From the NCBI GenBank assembly GCA_022453515.1, contig JAJNNY010000015.1, positions 434,001 to 498,000 on the forward strand: 64,000 nt of DNA, in the 5' to 3' direction. Made by a program: the position numbers and the translations under genes. A model generated the notes under the pieces. That model did not search any database, had not been told where the DNA came from, and saw only the letters and a program-made list of their open reading frames with translations. Positions 22,783 through 34,810 of this stretch are shown here, in pieces. Each line of letters opens with the position of its first letter. Position 1 is the stretch's first letter. The stretch is from Astrocystis sublimbata (Eukaryota > Ascomycota > Sordariomycetes > Xylariales > Xylariaceae).

Positions 22783-23355
22783 CTATAACAAGCTACTTGT
22801 GATCCTCCCAAACAACCCCGTTGCCGCACTACCGCGCAACGGTGACGTCGCATCTGACGTCTGATCAGGCACCCCAACTGCCTGAAAAGCAGGGAGATTC
22901 GCAACGAACTCATCCCACGACCTTTCCTCCATGATAGGAGCGACCGCAGCCTGCGACGTCCCACTCCCCGCCAAAAACTCCCTTAGAAGCGGCAAGGCCA
23001 GCTTAGCAATCTCCACATCTCTTGCAAAAAATTCATTGCGACTCAGACCATCATGCTCACAGTACCAGCTCAAGTCAGTTTTCATGCAAGTCGACTCGAA
23101 GAGCCGCATGGCCTCGGGTCTCAGTTTCCCGCTTGCGGCCGCCGCTTCGTAGGCCATTCTGTGTCCTGTGGCCTTGACCATGTCGCGGCAGCAGGTGCGC
23201 GCTGAACTCTTCGCTGCGGTGGTCTACACCTCCCAGCGACTTGATCATTTCCTTAGTTTCTTGCCAAACGCCTGCTTCATGGCGTGCTAATGGAGATGTC
23301 TTGTCTCTCGCTTCGGGCAGTGCATAACGGCCCAGCAGCACTTCCGAGACCAAAC
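22783..23355 (-). pseudogene. Remnant of an acyl-CoA dehydrogenase-like gene (C-terminal third)
   Basis: The minus strand from 23355 reads LVSEVLLGRYALPEARDKTS and VWQETKEMIKSLGGVDHRSE. After a one-base shift at about 23190 it continues DMVKATGHRMAYEAAAASGK, AMRLFESTCMKTDLSWYCEH and GLSRNEFFARDVEIAKLALP to a stop at 22783. The GHRMAYEAA and DLSWYCEH-GLSR strings are typical of the C-terminal helical domain of fungal acyl-CoA dehydrogenase family proteins. These enzymes oxidise acyl-CoA thioesters with FAD. The N-terminal two thirds, with the FAD- and substrate-binding parts, are absent: stop codons fill the sequence beyond 23460. The remnant starts behind an AG acceptor, and a GTGAGC donor plus branch site lies about 59 bases before it. 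Truncation and frameshift make this a pseudogene. Confidence 0.75.
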
Positions 23356-24182
23356 CTATTTCGTCTGTGTTAGCTTTCGCAGACTCACATTTTACGATAG
23401 GGAAACGAGCTCACGTATGCATAACACAGTATACAACCCAAATCGACTTGGCCTCGCGGATTAAGTGTATGCAAATTCGACAATGCGATTATGATGCCCT
23501 CACAGTGAGATCTTTGAAGCATTGCACCATGACCCAGGAAGTACGGTGCAGTAGGACGCCGTTATATCGCCACGTTTCTCAGCTTCATCTTCAGGTTGCA
23601 ACTGGACCCTGCATTACTACATTGTCCAGCTAGATTTATGTTTAATCAAAATTTCCTAGAGCAGAGTAACTCTGACATGTGATGTGGTTCACAAAATTTG
23701 CGAAAAGGGGATCCAATACCCACTTTGCCGATAGAGCGCTTTCTGACATCTAACCCAGCTGTTAGTTTCCTTGGTCAAAGTTGCACTCAGTAAAGTTACG
23801 TAGAACTCCCATTAGCAATGTAGACATATACACATGAGCTAGCACTTGGGCCAATCAGAAATTAATCGAGGGTCTCAACCTAAAAGCATCTAGAATTAGG
23901 ATTCAAGAACACATCCTAAAGATCCTGATACGCAGGCGATTTAGGACTATGTATATAACGAATACGCAAGCACTTCGCAAGATCATCTATGCATAAAGGC
24001 AGTTAGTTAGTATCTCCGTAGCTCATACCATTTATTCGCTATTGCCATAGGTAAACATTCATGATTAAGTAAGTTCTTGGTTGTTGGGCTTGGTATCATG
24101 CAGGTTTATAGTTACCTTGAAGAGGTATATAACATTGAACAAACTGCTCCAAATATACACTAGGAAACAGCTACGGTTCAAG
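23356..24182. other. Intergenic
   Basis: This stretch separates the dehydrogenase remnant from the tRNA gene. It is AT-rich and has no supported gene. Confidence 0.35.
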
Positions 24183-24253
24183 GCATCAGTGGTTTAGTGG
24201 TAAAATCCATCGTTGCCATCGATGGGCCCCGTGTTCGATTCACGGCTGATGCA
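24183..24253 (+). tRNA. tRNA-Gly (anticodon GCC)
   Basis: The 71-nt cloverleaf has an acceptor stem GCATCAG / CTGATGC with discriminator A, a D-arm with GGTTTAGTGGTA, an anticodon arm CATCG-TTGCCAT-CGATG with anticodon GCC, and a T-arm containing GTTCGATTC. No intron is present. A T-rich tail shortly after 24253 serves as RNA polymerase III terminator. It decodes GGC and GGT codons. Confidence 0.93.
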
Positions 24254-25214
24254 TCCTTTTGGCCTTTTCTTTTCCTCTTTTTCTTTTCCACTGTTTTACT
24301 ATATTAATCTGATTGACTTGTGACATGGCTTTTTAGCCTAAGTAGCTTGAACCAGGCATGCGTAAATAGTTTGCTGATTTTTCTTGCTTTTTTTTACTTC
24401 TTAAACTTGATATGTTCATCTGGTAAACAAACACAGGTATGGCGAGGCATTTTCATTCAACCTTGGATGTAAGTAAGGTAAGTAAGTAAGTATGCAGTTA
24501 GGTAGATCACTCACTCACTTACTTAATAGTAAGTTAGTCACTCATAAGTTTCCTGCCAACTCCACGAATAAGGAAACATGTTTCATGTCCATCCACCCCT
24601 CATCCACGACTCAACCCCCCCCAAACTAGCTCTTGCATAGAAATGAAGTTTACACATTATTTATTAACACGTACGTACCATACATACGCACGCAGCCCTA
24701 TAGCGTCTACCTACTAGTACCGTCCACACCTAAGAAAGGTGTCGAGGGTACCAAGATAGACTGGCTAGACTCGCTAGACTGAGACATCAAGAGTAAATCC
24801 AAAAACCAATCATGAATGAACCTTGATAAAAATGAAAATGGCAATGATGACGCCGTTCCGATCCGTTCCATTTGCTCATCCCAAAGGTCCCAGGTGCCAA
24901 GATCATCATAACAAACAAACCCCATCTTCCCATCTTCTCTTCTTTCCTTCCCTTCCCTCTTTCCCTCTTTCCGTCTTTCCCTGCTGTCCCTTGCTTTCCC
25001 CATCATCGTCTAAATTGTGAAAAAAGCCCGAAAGATAAAAGCCTATCGCGAATGCTGCCCAGTACTGTCGTGACCTGTCCTGTTCTGTCCGTGAAGCAAA
25101 GGTAAATAAATAAACATAATGTATAAACGACGCTCGTCTCGTGCGCTGAAAGAAGTTCCATCCCGTTCGCTCGTTCCCCTTCGCTTCTCACTACCACCAT
25201 CAGCAAATCCACCC
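24254..25214. other. Intergenic with GTAA-type microsatellite
   Basis: Near 24470-24530 there are GTAA/TTAC tetranucleotide repeats on both sides of a short spacer. The right part is the 3' flank of the alpha/beta-hydrolase gene and contains a long pyrimidine tract (about 24925-24990). Confidence 0.5.
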
Positions 25215-28068
25215 CTAATAAACACCCACACTCCTCACACTCCGTCCCCGAACCCCCTCATCCTCTCCCCCCTTCCCCCGTCCACTCTTCGTCAACCTCA
25301 CCCAATCCTCCCACTCCTTCCCAATCTCCATGAGGACGCCCCCCATAACACTCGCACTAGCCATCAACCCATGGCCCTCGCCCTCCAGCACTCTAACCTC
25401 ACACCTCCTCATCGCCTTCCCCAGCCACCTCACATTATCAACCGGAACCCTCGTATCCCTACTCCCATGATGGATCACAACGGGGCGCGTAATATCCACA
25501 TAGCGAAACCCGACCGTCTGCGTGCGCTCCAGACACACGAGGAGATCAACAGCCGGATTCGCCCCCGTAGTGGCAAGATCCCAGATCGCGTGCGTGAGAC
25601 GGAGATCATAGGCCATCTGCCGTTCCTTTTCTTCTTTTTCCTTCTCTTCTTTCTCTGCGAGGGCTTCGGCGGCCGTTATGGAGTTGACTTGCGTTATATC
25701 TAGATCCTCGCTATAGCGGAAGTTGGTGCGCAGCTGGTCCGAGGAGGCGGCGCGTCTCGGCGCCGAGGTCTTGCCGTTGGGTATGCTCTGGCCGGACACG
25801 ATGTCGTGTCTATTGTTGGTGTTAGTGGCGGTGGTGGTGGAAGCAACGTTCTCGCGGCCTGGGCCGACGTTCGACTTCCGCTTGCCGCGGCGGGGGCTAT
25901 TTCTCGACAGCGAGGCTGTGATGGAGTTGCTCGTGACCGTCATGAAGGAGGCGTTGGCGGCTTTGAAGAAGGGCGCTGGAAGAGCGCGGAGGATCTTTTG
26001 TGAGGTGGGGATGGCGTTGGTGGGTGGTAGGGCTTGGGTGGTTCCGAACACATTCATCTGCGAGGGGGGTATGCAAGGGGCCAGTAGATGGATGCGGCCG
26101 CGGATGTGTTGCGGCATGCGAAGGGCGGTGGCGAGGGCGTAGATGGCTCCTGCTGAGTGGGCTAGGATAGAGAACTTGGTGACTTTAAGGGTCTGGCAGA
26201 TAGCATATACATCATCTGATCGCCAAGATTAGCATATGATCATTAAGCGGTACTTTGTGGGGAAGAGGAGACATACCTGGCCAGCTGAGTGGCGTCGTTG
26301 TGCCGTCGTATGGTTCGCTGTCTCCAACGCCGGGTCGATCAGGGGTGATCAACCGTAGTTTCAATGCCAGTGCCAATTCATCATAAAATGCAGTGATGTA
26401 GCGAGTCAACCCCATACCAACACAGCAGAACACGGCCGAGCCTTCTGGGTCGCCTACTTCTGAGAAAGAGATGACACGACCTGTCTGGGGGTGCCGGATC
26501 TTCTGGGACAGTCGAGGTGAGCGCAGGTAGGCTTCGACGCCGTCATCTATCGAATCGGCACTCCCAGGTCGTTCGTAGCCAACGACCGGGTCAGGTATGG
26601 TCTCATCCTTCGCAGGTTCGGAACCCCTTGTGCCAGTCGAGACTCTATTTAGCCGGGAACTGCTTCGTTTCTGTTTGAGCATGTCGCCAAGATCAGGCGT
26701 GGCACGGCCCGACTTCCTGCGGTCGGTGCTCTGCGAGCTCTGGCGTCTGTTCTGGTATATAGAGGGAGACGGCGCGCCGTCTTCGACGCCCGGTACGTCT
26801 AGTGGCTGCCCATTCGATGCTTTCTCGTAGGAGAAGCTAGGGTTGGGGGACTTCTTGGCGGATGCCACTTTGTCTCGCGGCAGATCAGCCATGTCGCCCA
26901 TGAGGATGTCGTCTCGCCTCTTGTTGACGTCAGTGTAGGAAAGCGATGGGCGCGTTCGTTGACTCTTGGACGGGGAGCGAGAGCGGGCTGGGAACTCGAG
27001 AATGGGCTCTGCGGTCGGCGCCTCGCTTCTATGCCTCGAAGATTTGCGCGAGGACCGTCGCGAACTGCTGGCGGACTTGCGTAAAGAAGAGTCGCGCAGC
27101 GGGATGGGCTGCAGAAAGTGGGCGTTGCTGGTGGAGGGAAGGTCGTCGGGTGGGGGTACGTAAGGATCGGGCAGCGCAGGCTCTTCGCGGATGGGCGTCT
27201 CTGCCAGAAACTGGTCGGCCCTGGTGGAAGAATGACTAAAGCTCTTAGACTTGGACAGTCCTATGCGGGCAGGACCGTTGCGCTTCTTCTCGGTCTCAGT
27301 GGCTCGGAGACGTTCACGGGAGCTCATGTACATCAACCCCTTGTGCGTCCTACCTCCCCTGCCGAGCTTGGCGGACCAGCTATCTTGAGAGGGCAGCTTG
27401 CGCAGGTCGGTTGACGCGGACGGGCCCCGTTCAATGGATAGATTGCCAATGCTGTGCGCATCGTCGTGCGACGACGAGGCAGAGCTCTTAGAAGAGGGCC
27501 GTGAGGGGTGTCGCAGCAGAGACTTGAGGCCGCCTGAGGTTTCGCGGCGAGGGGACCTGGGGGCGGTGACGACGGAGTAGCCGGAGGGCGGCTTGGAGGT
27601 GCGGACGACAGGAGGGCTCGCGGCGAGGTCGTTGATGTCGTCCTCCTCGCGCAGACGGTCGAGGGCGTGGATGTAGGCGCCGTACTCGACACCGAAGCCG
27701 CCTTCAACAGGGGAGATGGGGCTGGGGATGGACAGACTGGGCTGACGGGGGTCGTCGAAATGGTCGGAGGCGGGCTGAGAGATGGCGGACAGGCTGGTAA
27801 TCAAGGAGGAGATGACCTCGGGTTCAGCGGGTGGAACGTAGGCGCGGTCGCGGTCTCGGGCTTTCTCTTTGTCGTCGGTGCGTAAGCGCAGGTGCATAGA
27901 GGGATCGATGGGTCTCCGGTGGGAGGATGACGACTGAGACAACGATAGCGACTGCGACTGCGACTGCGACTGCGACTTTGTCTGAGATGCCCGCTGAGAG
28001 GACTGCCTCGGCTGGGGACGCACACGGCTCATGGGCGCCGAGAGGTCGCTGCTCGAATAGTAATCCAT
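25215..28068 (-). CDS. Alpha/beta-hydrolase fold protein with long disordered N terminus, 930 aa
   Basis: Exons are 28068-26277 and 26215-25215, joined by a 61-nt GTATGT...GATCAG intron; the sum is exactly 931 codons. The first about 500 residues are Ser/Arg/Pro-rich and low in complexity, with an SQSQSQSQ run near residues 30-50 encoded by a hexanucleotide repeat. The hydrolase fold begins near GRVISFSEVGDPEGSAVFCC and has the oxyanion-side string GMGLTRY, RLITPDRPGVGDS and the nucleophile elbow AHSAGA (Ser near residue 618). The acid is probably the Asp of HHGSRDTRVP, and the His lies in EGEGHGLM. The catalytic triad is thus complete. A 140-residue insertion with Ser/Thr-rich and Glu/Lys-rich (EEKEKEEKE) parts separates elbow and acid. 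Substrate unknown; the phospho-rich tail suggests regulation by phosphorylation. Confidence 0.88.
27925..27976 (-). repeat. Hexanucleotide repeat coding for Ser-Gln repeats
   Basis: Tandem copies of a CAGTCG-like hexamer encode the SQSQSQ run of the hydrolase protein. Copy number may vary between strains, as is usual for such coding microsatellites. Confidence 0.7.
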
Positions 28069-30527
28069 GGCGGCTATTCGTGGATGCTTATCCCTATCCC
28101 TATTTGATATTGTTTGACTGGTTCTGTCTTACTGCCGATGCAACAGCAGCTGCATCTGCGACTGCAACGTAAGACACTGTCCCCTCCCTCGGGTATGTGT
28201 GTTGTGTGAGGTACAGCGGAATCCTTCTCCTTTGTGTCGATGTCTCGGGCGTAAGTGTCGGCCCTGTTCCGCAAAAAAAAGGAAAAAGCCAAGCGAAAAG
28301 AAAGTTGGACACTAGACTCAGAGCAGGTTGATTTCGAAGATGATGGGATCCATTGGGAATGGCGGCGACGATGGAAAGGGAGAAGGGCAGAGAGTCGATG
28401 GTGTCGGATCAAATTGGAGACCGAGACAGGTACCAGACCAGGCCAGACCAAACCACCCGAGTAAGTGCGACAATCCCTCAATTAATTACCTATTCTCACT
28501 ACCGTAAGTGTCCGTCTACCTTACTCGGCAGGTAGGTAGTAGTGTTGGGGACCAGTCGAACCAGTGGTGGTGGTGGTTGTGTCTCGGTCGGCCAGTGAGT
28601 GAGTGTGACGGGCGTGTGTGATAGATTGGCCTTGGTTGCCCTGGCGGGCGGACCAAACCACGGGTTCGGAGACGCGATGCAACCCAGCCCGGGAAAAGGG
28701 GTGTCGGTCACATGCACTTGCCAGGGGCGACGCACCTTCGCTGTGACCACTGCTGGTGTTGATGTGACCAGCCCGCTAACAGATCTGCTCATACCCTGTG
28801 ACGAGTCAGGGACGAGTAACGGGAAACACGCTGCGTGAGTCGTCTATCTCCTTTGCGGAACATTGGCAGGGGCAAAAGAGATGAGGCACAGGGGTCATGC
28901 GGGGCCCTCGCAGGGGGTGTGACAGGGATGGTGGCAACTGTGGATCTCCTAGATCAGCAGTGCTTGCAGTGCTTGGCCCCGTCGCCCCAGCACCGTCGCA
29001 GAGGTAGAGGGGCCGTCCTCAGGCGGGGCCCCAATCACTATCATCTTGGCCGCGAGTTCGCATGGGCACAGCGTCGGCATATGTCAGTCCTTGTTATCGT
29101 ACCCATGCTACACGAATCGGGTGTATGAATCATGGATTTAACGACGTCTTCCCCTCTCAATTGCGAAGTTAGTTCTGTCACTGTCAGTTTTCTTGAAACA
29201 CATATCGAACTAACTGGCAAGCGGAACGAATGATACCACTTATTTGTGTTCAATTCCGCTTCCGTTGGTGGCTGCTGGCGAATCGCACGATCCGGGGGCG
29301 AATAGCTTGGGATTTTCTGCGCTACCGATCTCTGCGCGCTAGCGCTGACGCTGTCAAATGCACCTCTTGTCTATCTGCTCCCCAATTGGAAGCCATCGTC
29401 AACGTCTCCTTCTCACACAAGAAACAGCTGAGGAACATAGCTGGCTATCATTGGTAGGAGTGCATGTTTTACCCGTAGAGAGGAACTTGCTTTTGCGACT
29501 CAACTTGACACTGAGGTCATTTCCTGCAGATAGATTGATTGAAATCCACTCTGCCCCGGAGAGCGTGGGCTGACGACTGGAATGCAATTGGGAGCTTTGA
29601 CTCGCCTTGGGCTACACCCCATTTGCCGAGTTGATGGAAAGTCACTGGCTTTGCTCAAGATGGGGTTTTCGCGGTTCCCAGTATTGACCTCCAAACCTAC
29701 CTACTAACCTTCAATTCGAGGATATGTCAACGTCGGCGGTTATCGCGGATAGTGGCGCATTTATTGCTCATTACAGTTGTAGAGTATAATGTTAATCAGG
29801 TATATCAAGTACTGTCGAAAGGCTAGTATCGTGTAATTGAATAAATCATTTCGATGCTGCCGTTACCTCGTGTTAGTGACTGAGTCGATTCAGATTGGAG
29901 AATAAGTAGGCACGCTGTCACTACCTAACCTAATGCGACATTGGTTGGTAGCGGAATACTCTCCGTGTGCTTAGACGTAAGTGAACATTTGCAGTTGTTA
30001 AACTAATTAAAGAGTTGCCGCAACCTTATCTTTTCATCTCATTTCTGTTCCTTTTAACTTACACTGTCCTTGTCCCGATGCGCCCCGCTACACGTCCCGC
30101 CCGTTCCCCAGGCGCCAGGCCAACCCGGCGCCGTTATGGAGCCCCGACCAGGGGGCCAGGGGTGCTGAAGGGCCTCCCCGTCGACCGTTGCCAAGCGCCC
30201 TACGTCATCGCCCTCGACACAGCAAACGCATGCCACCAAAAGGTCATCGAATGAGATGCGCGGCCGAAATCAAGGCATGAACTGGTGGGATGGATTGTAG
30301 TACTTTTCACAACCCTAACATCCAGATAATCAGTGATCTTACACTATCACATCAACAACCGAGCAGTTTTTCTGACTGGATTCTTTTTGAATCAATAGCG
30401 GCAGTAACTTGCATTGCAACCTTGGATAACATCGCATGCATAAGCTCCGAATACCCTCAAATGCCCCGACAGCAAAAGCAGAATTAACAAACGAACCTTC
30501 ACCCGCCTCTATCTTCCCTTCGCCATC
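28069..30527. other. Intergenic, about 2.5 kb between divergent genes
   Basis: The 5' flank of the hydrolase gene (minus) and that of the hydroxylase-like gene (plus) share this space. It contains GTG/GGT runs near 28563-28576 and a GC-rich island at 30075-30240 inside AT-rich sequence. Open frames here lack domain features. Confidence 0.4.
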
Positions 30528-31538
30528 ATGGACGTCATCCTCTCCCTCCCCATCGTCAGCTACTTCGCAGCGCCCATGCTCACATCCTGGTCGACGTCGA
30601 TGAACCTTCTCTTCTTCTACATGACCTGGTCGACCCTCGTGCTCTCGCACTCCCCCCTAAAAATCGAGCTCATCGGCACTCTCGCCGTGCGCCTCGTCTT
30701 CTGGCTGCTACCCTCGCTCCTCTTCCTCCTCTTCGACACCGCAGTCCCGAGCCTGTCCGAGTCAATCAAGATCCACGGCAGCGCCTCCGTCCCGCGACGG
30801 CACGCCTCATCACTCAGCAAGCAAGGCGCGCTCGCAATCTTCAACCTCGCCCTCTTCACCGCGCTCCAAGCCGGAATCTCCATCGCCGCAACAACCCTTC
30901 TCAACCGTCCATTATTCAAGACCAGCACGACGCTGCCGCTGCCCTGGCAGATGATCAAGCACATCGTCACCCTGTTTACCGCGCGCGAAGTCCTGACGTA
31001 CTACATCCACCGCCACATCCTGCATGCGCGGCGCCGCGGCACCATCGCAAAACTCCACGCGCAATACGCGCACGCTTACAAGACTGCGGCCCCGTACTCC
31101 CTCATGCTCTACGCCGACCATCCCCTGCCCCTCGCTCTTTCGCGCTTACTTCCCGTGTATCTCCCCTCTTTAGTGATCCGCCCGCACCTCCTGACATACT
31201 TCCTCTTCACGCTGCTCACGACGGTCGAAGAGACGCTTTCTATGTCGGGCTACAGCGTTGTGCCGGGGATCATCATGGGCGGCATCACGCGGCGCACGGC
31301 GACGCATTACGCGAGTGGTGGGAAGGGGAATTATGGTGCGTGGGGCATGCTGGATTGGTTTAGCGGCACGAGTGTGGGGAAGGATGTTGTGCAGGATATG
31401 AGGGACGAGGCGGAGAAACATCATGTTCAGGAGAGGGGGCGCAAGGCGGTTGATGATACGGGGAGTTTGGTTAAGGATGGCTTTGAGGGGTTGAAGAAGG
31501 GACGGAAGGGGAGGAAGGTGAAGGGGGGTGAGAAGTGA
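30528..31538 (+). CDS. Fatty acid hydroxylase-superfamily-like membrane protein with reduced His boxes, 336 aa
   Basis: This is a single-exon gene. Hydrophobic segments lie near residues 10-35, 50-70, 100-125 and 205-250. The first histidine cluster of the sterol desaturase/fatty acid hydroxylase superfamily is visible as YYIHRHILH (His161, 163, 166), followed by LHAQYAHAY (His177, 182) and YADHPL (His198). The later part TVEETLSMSGY and THYASGGKGNYGAWGMLDWF-GT corresponds to the last box, where canonical members have HSGY and an HxxHH followed by N-Y-G...W-D...GT. Several metal-binding His are therefore replaced (Met-Ser-Gly-Tyr; Thr-His-Tyr-Ala). The C-terminal tail is very basic (KKGRKGRKVKGGEK). 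It is probably an ER membrane protein; whether it still binds a di-iron centre is doubtful. Confidence 0.75.
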   Translation: MDVILSLPIVSYFAAPMLTSWSTSMNLLFFYMTWSTLVLSHSPLKIELIGTLAVRLVFWLLPSLLFLLFDTAVPSLSESIKIHGSASVPRRHASSLSKQGALAIFNLALFTALQAGISIAATTLLNRPLFKTSTTLPLPWQMIKHIVTLFTAREVLTYYIHRHILHARRRGTIAKLHAQYAHAYKTAAPYSLMLYADHPLPLALSRLLPVYLPSLVIRPHLLTYFLFTLLTTVEETLSMSGYSVVPGIIMGGITRRTATHYASGGKGNYGAWGMLDWFSGTSVGKDVVQDMRDEAEKHHVQERGRKAVDDTGSLVKDGFEGLKKGRKGRKVKGGEK

Positions 31539-32240
31539 GGGGGAGTCTGTCTGGGCGGAGGAAATAACGACTACCTTGGGCACTACTGAGGTAGTGAGTG
31601 GGTGGTGTTTATGACTTGACGACATGGCCGCTTCGGCTGGGAGTTGTTCTTTTCTGGTGTTATGAGTTTTAGATACCCAAGGATACCCGATTTGGATCAG
31701 GGAAGGTTTTAGTGTGTGTTGGATTACTTGGTGGGGATATATCTGCTTGTTATTACTTAATAACTAGGTACTTTCGCGGGATTTGTGAGTGAGGCAATGT
31801 TCAGGCTCAGGTTTATTGTCATTTACTACCCAGATGAAGTCTGGAAATGGATGATGTATACACATAAGCGAGAAGATCGAGATACCCAGATAACCCGTTT
31901 GGCCCCCATCAAGTCAGCTTATGCCAAGGGTTGCTTGCCACAACCTCCCGTTACATCGTGATGGACAGTATACCCAATCTATCTGTACTGTGAGTAAGTA
32001 ATATGCCACAAATAGAAACAAGGTTGCGTTTACTCGTGGCTGTACTCGACAACTCTCCACATACCATTTTCATGTTTCCTGACTTACCTTACATACAAAT
32101 GTAAAGATGGAACATAAAATGGCCTTCATATTCCTCCTCGACTCGTTCGGAGAACTGGCTGTTCAATCTTGTCAAGTCACTCCTTCTTCCTTCAACGAGT
32201 TGGAACTGACTAGACGAAGACTCCGTCCAAGTGGGCTTCA
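31539..32240. other. Intergenic
   Basis: This stretch contains the 3' flank of the hydroxylase-like gene and the promoter of the DUF3176 gene. I see no supported gene. Confidence 0.4.
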
Positions 32241-34810
32241 ATGGCTGAAAGAATGGGCGAAGCGCCGCGGAGTCCAGTCCAAGAACCTGGTCCTTCAGAT
32301 CGCAATCAAGATCCCACAACGCTGTCTGGAAATGGGACTGCGCACGAGCAAGCATCGTGTATTCACGATAAGCATCATTCAGCTGTTTCGATAGATGAAG
32401 AGTCGTCAATCAGCGAAACAATTACGGAGGGTAGCCAGTCGGGAGATTCTCGTAGTCCGGACTCGCCTCGCAGTAATAAGGCTCTGTCCTCCGCGATATG
32501 GATGTGGAAGTTCGAGCTGGGACTCTGTCTTTTGAGTCTGGGGACTTTGATCGGTACGTGTGTGCGTGAGGCGGGTTGAGGAATCTCAAGTTTCAACTAG
32601 TCAATTTCGATACAGTCTTCTCAACACAATCACAATCACAAGACTCTGAAATCCTGACCCCATTTATGATCTCTAGTAATCATAACCGTCCTCAACGCCA
32701 TCGACGGCCTCCCCCTTGACGAAAGCCCCTTATTCATCTCAGCCAACACCTTCCTCGCCTTCTTCGCATCCCTCGCGCGCGTCACCTTCACAGCGTCTGT
32801 CATCGAGGCTCTGAGCCAGTGGAAGTGGAACGCGCTGAGGCGCCGCAAGAGGCCGTTGAAGGAGTTTGTGCTCATGGATGCGGCGACTAGGGGGCCTTTT
32901 GGGGCGCTGGCTATGGTTTGGTATTTTGGTGTTCGGTGAGTAGAACTTCACGGTGCATTCATTCATTCGGTATTGAGCTGAGAAAAGTTCTCGACTACAT
33001 GAGTTCAGAATGAAAATTACTTTTTGATTTTTGAATTATTGACTGATGGAAATGTGACAATAGGAACGTCGCCGTCATCGGCGCCATAGTCTCAATCACA
33101 GGCCTTGTCTCGTCTCCTTTCACACAGCAGATGCTGTCGTATCCGTCGCACTTGGCGCCTTCGAATGGGACGGCGACTGTGCCTATCACGAGTTACTTTG
33201 AGATCGATCTCACTGAGTTCGACGCCGGAGAAGAGTTTGAACACACAGCGCTGGAAGCGGTTATGAGCTTCACGGCGCACCCGGCGAAGACAGTAGAGGT
33301 GGAGGCGCAGTGCAGTGCAGCGAATTGCACTTTTCCGCGTTATAAGTCGTTGGGTATTTGTTCTCACGTTGCTGATGTTTCGCATTTACTTTCTATCGTC
33401 CACACATCTTCAAACATGAATACGACAACATGGACGGCTTCGCTGCCGAATGGGATGCGTCTCACTACACCAGGTTACCTCCGCGCGTACAATTCGCAAG
33501 CTTCGAATGCGACGATATCGTTCGCGAACGACACGGATCGACGGGAGACTACACTTTTGAATAACTTCGTCATATGGGCTAATCCCAGCACTGGCTTGAA
33601 TACAAGCACCAATAGAAGCAGCAAAAGCAGCGTCTTTGATTTCGCGGCTGCTGAGGTTGCCATAGGTCTCTGCATTATTACGTACGAAACAATGGTGTTG
33701 CAGCCGGATTCGTTGACAAGTGCCGTGGGTACATCGTATGTGCCTTTGCGATTACAGCCGCTTGGGGCAGTTCATGATGACACAGACTTAAACGACCGTG
33801 ATAAAACACAGGACCGAGGGCGAGAATGTGTCTCCTTGGAGCAATCCAGCGCATGTGGGATATCGAGTCTTGTCGCTGGTATTCTGGATACTCGTACTAC
33901 CAATACCCAAGATGACAATGATAGTGTCAAAGATAACAACGTGAACAAGATCATCAAGATGACCCTCGTCGACCCTGGTTCAGACCCAACCTCGACCCCA
34001 GAAACATACACAGCTCACGGCGCCTCCTTAGTCCATCTACTAGGCAGTGTTCCCTTCCTACTTGATGCGAGTGCGGAATACTATGAAGATAACTACAGCA
34101 ATGGCAACAACGAAGACACGACCTTTGCGCATGGGCAAATGCAGGAATCGAGTAGAGAGAGAAAAAGTAGTTCAGGCAACTGGTTTATTCAAAGAGCCCT
34201 CTGGAGACGCGGCGGGCAAGCCTTCTTTGAGTACAATGGGAAAGGCAATGGTAACGGTACCGTTATGCCCATTGGTAACAAGATAAGCGATGCGCAGATA
34301 GGGAACCTCGAAGCGTATTACGCGGGCGTGGCGAGGATGTTGACGAATTCGTAAGATCTCTCCCGTCATCTCTCTCATTCTCTCATCGCCATTCATCCTT
34401 TCATTCCCCAACTACCTACTTACCTAGGTTACTGACAATTACTAACATCACGGTTCACACACAGCATGCGTACCAGCCCAACCCCAAACGAACACACCGA
34501 CCGAATAACCGGCACCCCCTGGCGGCAAACAACCTTCATCCATGTGCGCTGGGGCTGGCTCTCCCTCCTAGCCTCGCAGCTCGTGCTTTCTATCGTCTTT
34601 CTTGTGGTCACGATTGTCTCGACCTGGGCGCTGCAGATGCCGCTTGTGAAGAGCGATGTGCTGGGGCCGATGCTGGCTACTTCGGAGGAGGTGAGGGGGG
34701 CTGTTGGTGGAGGTGGTGATTTGAGCTGTGTGGGTGATGCGCGGAGACGAGGTGGGGGGTGGGAGACGGTTGTGAGGCTGGGGGAGAGGGGGGTTGTTGA
34801 GTTGGGTTAG
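32241..34810 (+). CDS. DUF3176-family membrane protein, 734 aa, four exons
   Basis: Exons are 32241-32553, 32677-32935, 33064-34350 and 34465-34810. All introns are GT-AG and the total is 735 codons. The N terminus is polar; the DUF3176 core follows: IWMWKFELGLCLLSLGTLI, then IITVLNAIDGLPL, ISANTFLAFFASLARVTFTA, SQWKWNALRRRKRPLKEFVL and MDAATRGPFGALAMVW. These are the family's diagnostic strings (W-E-L, SxNT, QxKW, D-A-x-RGP-G). A second helix (AVIGAIVSITGLVSSPFTQQ) leads to a long extracellular domain with many N-glycosylation sequons and Cys pairs. The last exon has the C-terminal helix (WGWLSLLASQLVLSIVFLVV). The family is widespread in Pezizomycotina and has no known function. The model is complete and shows no breaks. 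Confidence 0.88.

Noticed and set aside
24470..24540. CRISPR-like or structured repeat array
   Set aside because: It is a simple GTAA tetranucleotide microsatellite in a eukaryotic genome.
30015..30254. 79-codon frame with a hydrophobic start in a GC-rich island
   Set aside because: The start is hydrophobic but the rest is Arg/Pro-rich without pattern; it lies in the promoter region of the hydroxylase-like gene.
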